From contig JAHBWZ010000002.1 in the NCBI GenBank assembly GCA_019636755.1, positions 310,001 to 374,000 of the forward strand: a stretch of DNA of 64,000 nucleotides, in the 5' to 3' direction. Positions 60,865-64,000 of this stretch are shown in pieces. Each line of letters opens with the position of its first letter. Positions within the stretch are counted from its first letter, which is position 1. The position numbers and the translations under genes are program-made. The stretch is from Phycisphaeraceae bacterium (GTDB lineage Bacteria; Planctomycetota; Phycisphaerae; Phycisphaerales; SM1A02). The notes below the pieces were generated by a model. The model was not told the DNA's origin. It saw nothing but the letters and a program-made list of their open reading frames with translations, and made no database searches.

Positions 60865-61509
60865 TCACGCGTCTCGCTCGATGCGGATGTCCGGCGAGAA
60901 GACGATCCGTCGGACCGCCCTGGCCTTCTCGATGCGGGTTCCGCAGGCGCGACACGTCGAGAGCACCGGGTCCGCCCAGAAGGCCTCCATCGCCTCCCGG
61001 AAGTGCTCCACGATGTCCGCGCAGTCGAAGTCCTTGTCGTAGACGAGCGACGCACACGTCGGGCAGTAGAACTGCAGGTGCTCATGTTCCCCCGGCGGCC
61101 GCCGCCGTTCGACCACGATGCCGATGGTGTCCGGCGGGCGCTGCGGCGAGTGCGGCACGCCGCCGGGAATGAAGAACGTCTCACCTTCCCGGATCGGCAC
61201 GTGCCGGAGTCCGTCGGCGTCACGCACGGTGACGACGATGTCGCCCTTGACCTGGAGGAACCACTCCTCCGAATCCGTCATGTGGAAGTCGTTCCGCGCA
61301 TTCGGGCCCCCGACCACCATGACGAAGAAGTCCTCGCCGTCGTAGAGGTAGCGGTTGCCCACCGGCGGCTTCAGCAGGTGGCGGTTCTCCTCCACCCACT
61401 TCATGACATTGATGGGCGCGGCACACCGCGGCATCCGCGCGGCGCCCGTGCCCGCCTTCCTGGCGGTATCGGCCGGGAGACCTGGCGTTCCGGTGGACAG
61501 TGGCGTCAT
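60865..61509 (-). CDS. nbaC: 3-hydroxyanthranilate 3,4-dioxygenase
   Basis: A 214-residue cupin dioxygenase that opens the ring of 3-hydroxyanthranilate to 2-amino-3-carboxymuconate semialdehyde. The substrate/iron region RNDFHMTDSEEWFLQVKGD (about residues 70-88), the second cupin motif IPGGVPHSPQRP with an iron histidine, and IGIVVERRR are diagnostic. The C-terminal part has two cysteine pairs (CPTC and CRAC) forming the rubredoxin-like second iron site known from bacterial enzymes. GAGAGGAG precedes the ATG at 61509. It lies 8 kb away from the main kynurenine operon. Confidence 0.95.
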   Translation of the reverse strand: MTPLSTGTPGLPADTARKAGTGAARMPRCAAPINVMKWVEENRHLLKPPVGNRYLYDGEDFFVMVVGGPNARNDFHMTDSEEWFLQVKGDIVVTVRDADGLRHVPIREGETFFIPGGVPHSPQRPPDTIGIVVERRRPPGEHEHLQFYCPTCASLVYDKDFDCADIVEHFREAMEAFWADPVLSTCRACGTRIEKARAVRRIVFSPDIRIERDA

Positions 61510-61624
61510 GGATCGCTCCTCTCGCCGCATCCCGTCCGGGAGGTGGGCGGGTGCGGCGGCCCTCGATGGTACATCCCGGCACCGCGACCCGCGAGCATGC
61601 GATCGCTGGCACAATGCGCCCGCC

Positions 61625-61852
61625 ATGCCCGATCCGATTGCCGACCTCCAGGAGCGCTTCGCCTTCCTCGAACGCCACGTGGAGCAGCTCGATGACGTCA
61701 TACGGCGGCTCGCCGACCGGACGGATGCCCTGGCACGCGACCTGGGCGCGGTGCGGGCCGCGACCGAGGTGCTGCGGACCCGCGTGCCGGAGGCGCCGCC
61801 GTCCGACGGGCCACCGCCGCACTGGGGCCGGCGCCCCGGCGCGCCGGAGTGA
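61625..61852 (+). CDS. slyX: SlyX-family small coiled-coil protein
   Basis: A 75-residue protein. The first 55 residues (IADLQERFAFLERHVEQLDDVIRRL) form a heptad coiled coil as in SlyX, and the C terminus is the usual PPHW motif (PPPHWG). The function of SlyX is not established. It starts at ATG 61625, divergent from the dioxygenase. Confidence 0.85.
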   Translation: MPDPIADLQERFAFLERHVEQLDDVIRRLADRTDALARDLGAVRAATEVLRTRVPEAPPSDGPPPHWGRRPGAPE

Positions 61853-61913
61853 CGTTCCCGGGAAGGCGCGTCATGGATGTGCGGGGATCGCGGCCGTCGA
61901 CGGGCAACCGGGT

Positions 61914-62504
61914 TCAGGGCGTCGAGGCGCGCCTCGAGAGCACCTCACCGCCGTTCTCGCGCGGCCGTCGCGTGGCGACCGGCCGGGCGAGCAGCATGCG
62001 GAGACCATCCGCGCTGATGAAGCCGGCGTGCTGAATGCGCTGGCCGCTCGCATCGGTGATCACGGTTCCCGTCACCGTCGTCGCCACCAGGGTCGGCACC
62101 GATTCGATGCCCAGGTCCCGCGCCAGCGCGCTGAACTCGGGCATGCCGCGATCGACGCGCCACACCTGGAATCGACGATCGATCATGCCGCGCAGCGCCT
62201 CGTCGCTCAGCGTCTCCTGCTCCAGTCGCGTGCAGGCGGCGCAGTCGGTATCCGAGGTGAAGAAGATCAGCAGCTGACGACCGGAGACCCGCGCCTGTTC
62301 GCTCATGCGCGCCATGGAGGCGTGCGCACGCTCCTGCGCCCCGGCCTGGCGGTGCAGCGCGAACGTCCCGGCGAGCAGCAGCAGGACCGCCGCGGTCACG
62401 ACGTACGGAATCGCGGATCGCTGTCGGCGCCGTGCATCCTCGGTCCGCGTATCGGCGGGATCCACGTGGGTCGTGGCCTCGAGGAATGGGCGCAGTGACG
62501 TCAC
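61914..62504 (-). CDS. Membrane-anchored thioredoxin-fold protein
   Basis: A 196-residue protein with one N-terminal transmembrane helix (PYVVTAAVLLLLAGTFAL, about 31-48) and a periplasmic thioredoxin-like domain. The redox motif is CAAC (FTSDTDCAACTRLEQETLSDEALRG-type region, about residue 80), and VPTLVATT holds the cis-proline. It resembles thioredoxin_7 or DUF255-related proteins. It could reduce apocytochrome cysteines before haem attachment, which the local ccm genes lack (no ccmG), but it is 25 kb away. The start is GTG 62504. Confidence 0.8.
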   Translation of the reverse strand: MTSLRPFLEATTHVDPADTRTEDARRRQRSAIPYVVTAAVLLLLAGTFALHRQAGAQERAHASMARMSEQARVSGRQLLIFFTSDTDCAACTRLEQETLSDEALRGMIDRRFQVWRVDRGMPEFSALARDLGIESVPTLVATTVTGTVITDASGQRIQHAGFISADGLRMLLARPVATRRPRENGGEVLSRRASTP

Positions 62505-62732
62505 GCTCTCTGCATCGGATCGATGGCCGGGCGATCTTCCGCCACCCCGCGGCATCCGGCGAGGGCCGGGCCGGCATGAACCGCAGAAGCCGCCCGGTCC
62601 GCACACGTCAACCGGCGCCCCCGGATCCCTGCCGACGGGAGGTCCCGAAGGCCCCGTCCGGATCCCATGCTGCATCGACCTCGGAACCGGGCACCACCCC
62701 GGCCACGAAGGGTCCATGCGAGGAGCGCCACG

Positions 62733-63140
62733 ATGGGCAGCGCCATGACGAACGCACGACCCGCGCCGGTCTCGGACCTCGTCCGGGAAGCGTGGCGGGG
62801 TCACCTGCGCTTCGGCACGGGGCACACGCTCTTCCTCACGGTGGCCACCCTTGACATCCTGCTGACCGCCTGGGTGCTCTCGATCGGTGGGCGCGAGGTC
62901 AATCCCGTCGCCGCCGCCGTCATCGCCACCTGGGGCATGGGCGGCATCATCTCGTTCAAGTTCGCGCTGACGATGTTCGTGATCACGATCACGGAGTACG
63001 TCGCCATGACGCACGAGCATGTCGCGCGCCGGCTCGTGCTTGCCGCGGTCGTGATCTCCGGAATCCCGCCGCTGTACTCTGCCGGTCTGCTGACCGCCGC
63101 GCACCTGCTGTACGGAATGCAGGTGCTGCCGACCGCCTGA
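62733..63140 (+). CDS. Small membrane protein, DUF5658-like
   Basis: A 135-residue protein with three or four hydrophobic helices. TLDILLTAWVLSIGGREVNPVAA and IISFKFALT follow the DUF5658 pattern of an aspartate in helix 1, a GGxExNP loop and a lysine in helix 3. The function is unknown. AGGAG lies seven bases before the ATG at 62733. No operon partner is evident. Confidence 0.82.
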   Translation: MGSAMTNARPAPVSDLVREAWRGHLRFGTGHTLFLTVATLDILLTAWVLSIGGREVNPVAAAVIATWGMGGIISFKFALTMFVITITEYVAMTHEHVARRLVLAAVVISGIPPLYSAGLLTAAHLLYGMQVLPTA

Positions 63141-63468
63141 CCCGGTCCGGGTCGGGCGCTCTCTCCGGTTCTCTCCGCGCCGGACACGCCGCGCCGGCAG
63201 CGACCGACCGGACCGGGACGCCGGGTCCGGTCGAAGCGCGCGGCCATGGCTCCCTTCGAACCACGACACCGACTGGTTGCACGCGCCCCCGGACGGGAAC
63301 GGCCGATCCCGCGCGCGGGCGCGGCCGTCGTGTGAACCTGCGGACCCTGGAGAGGCTGCGACGGCGCCGCGTCCACGACAGCGGGGCATGAAGCAGGCCG
63401 CGTGCCTGCTCCTCCGCAGGCACGCGGCCTTCAGGATCCGCATCAGCAACCCGGCTCGACGAAGGGAC
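63141..63468. other. Convergent intergenic region
   Basis: About 330 bases between convergent genes. I see no coding signal. It contains the hairpin at 63395-63430. Confidence 0.5.
63395..63430. terminator. 14-bp perfect stem hairpin after the partial gene at the right edge
   Basis: Arms 63395-63408 and 63417-63430 are exact complements around an eight-base loop. It lies 38 bases past the stop of the leftward gene ending at 63469, a usual distance for a terminator. Confidence 0.6.
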
Positions 63469-64000
63469 TCAGTCGCCGTGCCAGCTGTTGCCGTAGAGGT
63501 CGTAGATCACTGCATCGTTCGCGGGTCGGGCCTCATCGGTTCCCGTGGTGTCGATGCCGATGTCGATCGAGGTCGACAGGATCCGGGACTCGATCGGGCG
63601 GATGCGGAGGCGACCGCTCCGGTCGAGCAGCCGGGCGACCAGGCCAGGGTCCGGCGCCGCGACGAGATCGGGATCGCGGCGGAGCAGCGCGGCGACGTAG
63701 AGGCGCAGCGAGGCGCCGCAGATCGTGACGAGGTCCGCGTGCCGGGCGCCCTCGACCCGTGCCGACCGGCCGCTGGTCGGACGCACGTCCAGGCGCGTCC
63801 GGAACTCGACATCCGCGCAGGACGCGCCCAGCAGCGCGGCGCGCGCCAGTGCGTGCAGGTCGCGCGACTCGACCGGGCCGTCCACCAGCGCGAGGCGCCA
63901 GGCGTCCCACGGAAGCGCCAGGACCGACCGCAGGTCACGGGCGCCGCGTGCGCAGACCGCCCGCCAGGCGCCCGGCTCGCTGTCCGGATACGCGTCGCCG
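63469..64000 (-). CDS. Hypothetical protein, partial at right edge
   Basis: The last 176 residues of a gene whose start is beyond base 64000; the frame is open to the edge (VCARGARDLRSVLALPWDAW in the first part). The visible part is rich in Arg, Asp, Leu and Ala and ends YDLYGNSWHGD. I recognise no family. Both a cytoplasmic and an exported location are possible because the N terminus is not seen. Confidence 0.6.
   Translation of the reverse strand, partial: GDAYPDSEPGAWRAVCARGARDLRSVLALPWDAWRLALVDGPVESRDLHALARAALLGASCADVEFRTRLDVRPTSGRSARVEGARHADLVTICGASLRLYVAALLRRDPDLVAAPDPGLVARLLDRSGRLRIRPIESRILSTSIDIGIDTTGTDEARPANDAVIYDLYGNSWHGD

Overview
This GC-rich, densely packed window most resembles a Planctomycetota chromosome, probably of the class Phycisphaerae. 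The evidence is circumstantial: a serine/threonine kinase fused to kinesin-light-chain-type TPR repeats (42729-45650), an FGE-like lipoprotein, very many multiheme cytochromes, and a tryptophan-to-2-aminomuconate pathway. No rRNA, tRNA, CRISPR array or insertion sequence was recognised.

Region 1 (1-8479) is a respiratory block. A tetraheme cytochrome, a four-cluster Fe-S protein and an NrfD-type membrane protein are read leftward and run off the left edge. Divergent from them is a periplasmic nitrate reductase operon: napD, napA, a tetraheme NapB-like cytochrome, a NapG/NapF-type ferredoxin and an outer-membrane porin. No stand-alone napC is seen. A second cytochrome/Fe-S/NrfD trio lies at 37064-40052, convergent with a second tetraheme NapB-like gene (36199-37029).

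Region 2 (12625-28542) is the most interesting part. It starts with a signalling set: an NtrC-family sigma54 activator, a membrane protein with a HAMP domain and a phospho-acceptor helix pair but no ATPase domain, and a complete histidine kinase whose PAS domain carries the haem-ligand pattern of the oxygen sensor FixL. Next come multiheme cytochromes with 12 and 15 haem motifs. Facing them is a leftward operon with two NHL-propeller lipoproteins, a pentaheme cytochrome, a 685-residue outer-membrane beta-barrel and a 12-haem cytochrome, preceded by a tetraheme cytochrome. This looks like a porin-cytochrome conduit for moving electrons across the outer membrane.

Region 3 (28994-37029) is a cytochrome c maturation operon, ccmE-ccmF-unknown-ccmA-ccmB-ccmC-ccmD, followed by an NTF2-like protein and the second NapB-like cytochrome. 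CcmE has the Cys-X3-Tyr haem-attachment motif (the System I* type), and no ccmG or ccmH is present here.

Three sigma54-type -24/-12 elements, plus one weaker one, lie upstream of ccmE, the tetraheme cytochrome gene, the 12-haem gene and the ATPase-less sensor. The same three intergenic regions each carry a TTCCC-N6-GGGA(A/G) palindrome at enhancer-like distance. I infer an oxygen-responsive sigma54 regulon that couples haem-protein maturation to the electron conduit. I count 64 haem-binding motifs in nine proteins between 1586 and 40052; four of them are non-canonical (CX3CH or CX4CH).

Region 4 holds the kynurenine pathway in four places: 8680-10945 (SDR protein, 2-aminomuconic semialdehyde dehydrogenase), 41175-41612 (RidA-type 2-aminomuconate deaminase), 45681-52388 (decarboxylase, kynureninase, kynurenine 3-monooxygenase, tryptophan 2,3-dioxygenase, DinB-like protein, zinc-ribbon protein, kynurenine formamidase) and 60865-61509 (3-hydroxyanthranilate dioxygenase). 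Together they encode every step from tryptophan to 4-oxalocrotonate.

The remainder is housekeeping or unknown: a decayed YrbG-type antiporter (41655-42403), the kinase-TPR protein, a DUF2325 protein, asparagine synthetase, an AmpG-like MFS transporter, UPF0316, SlyX, a thioredoxin-fold protein and small membrane proteins. Genes open at both window edges are partial.
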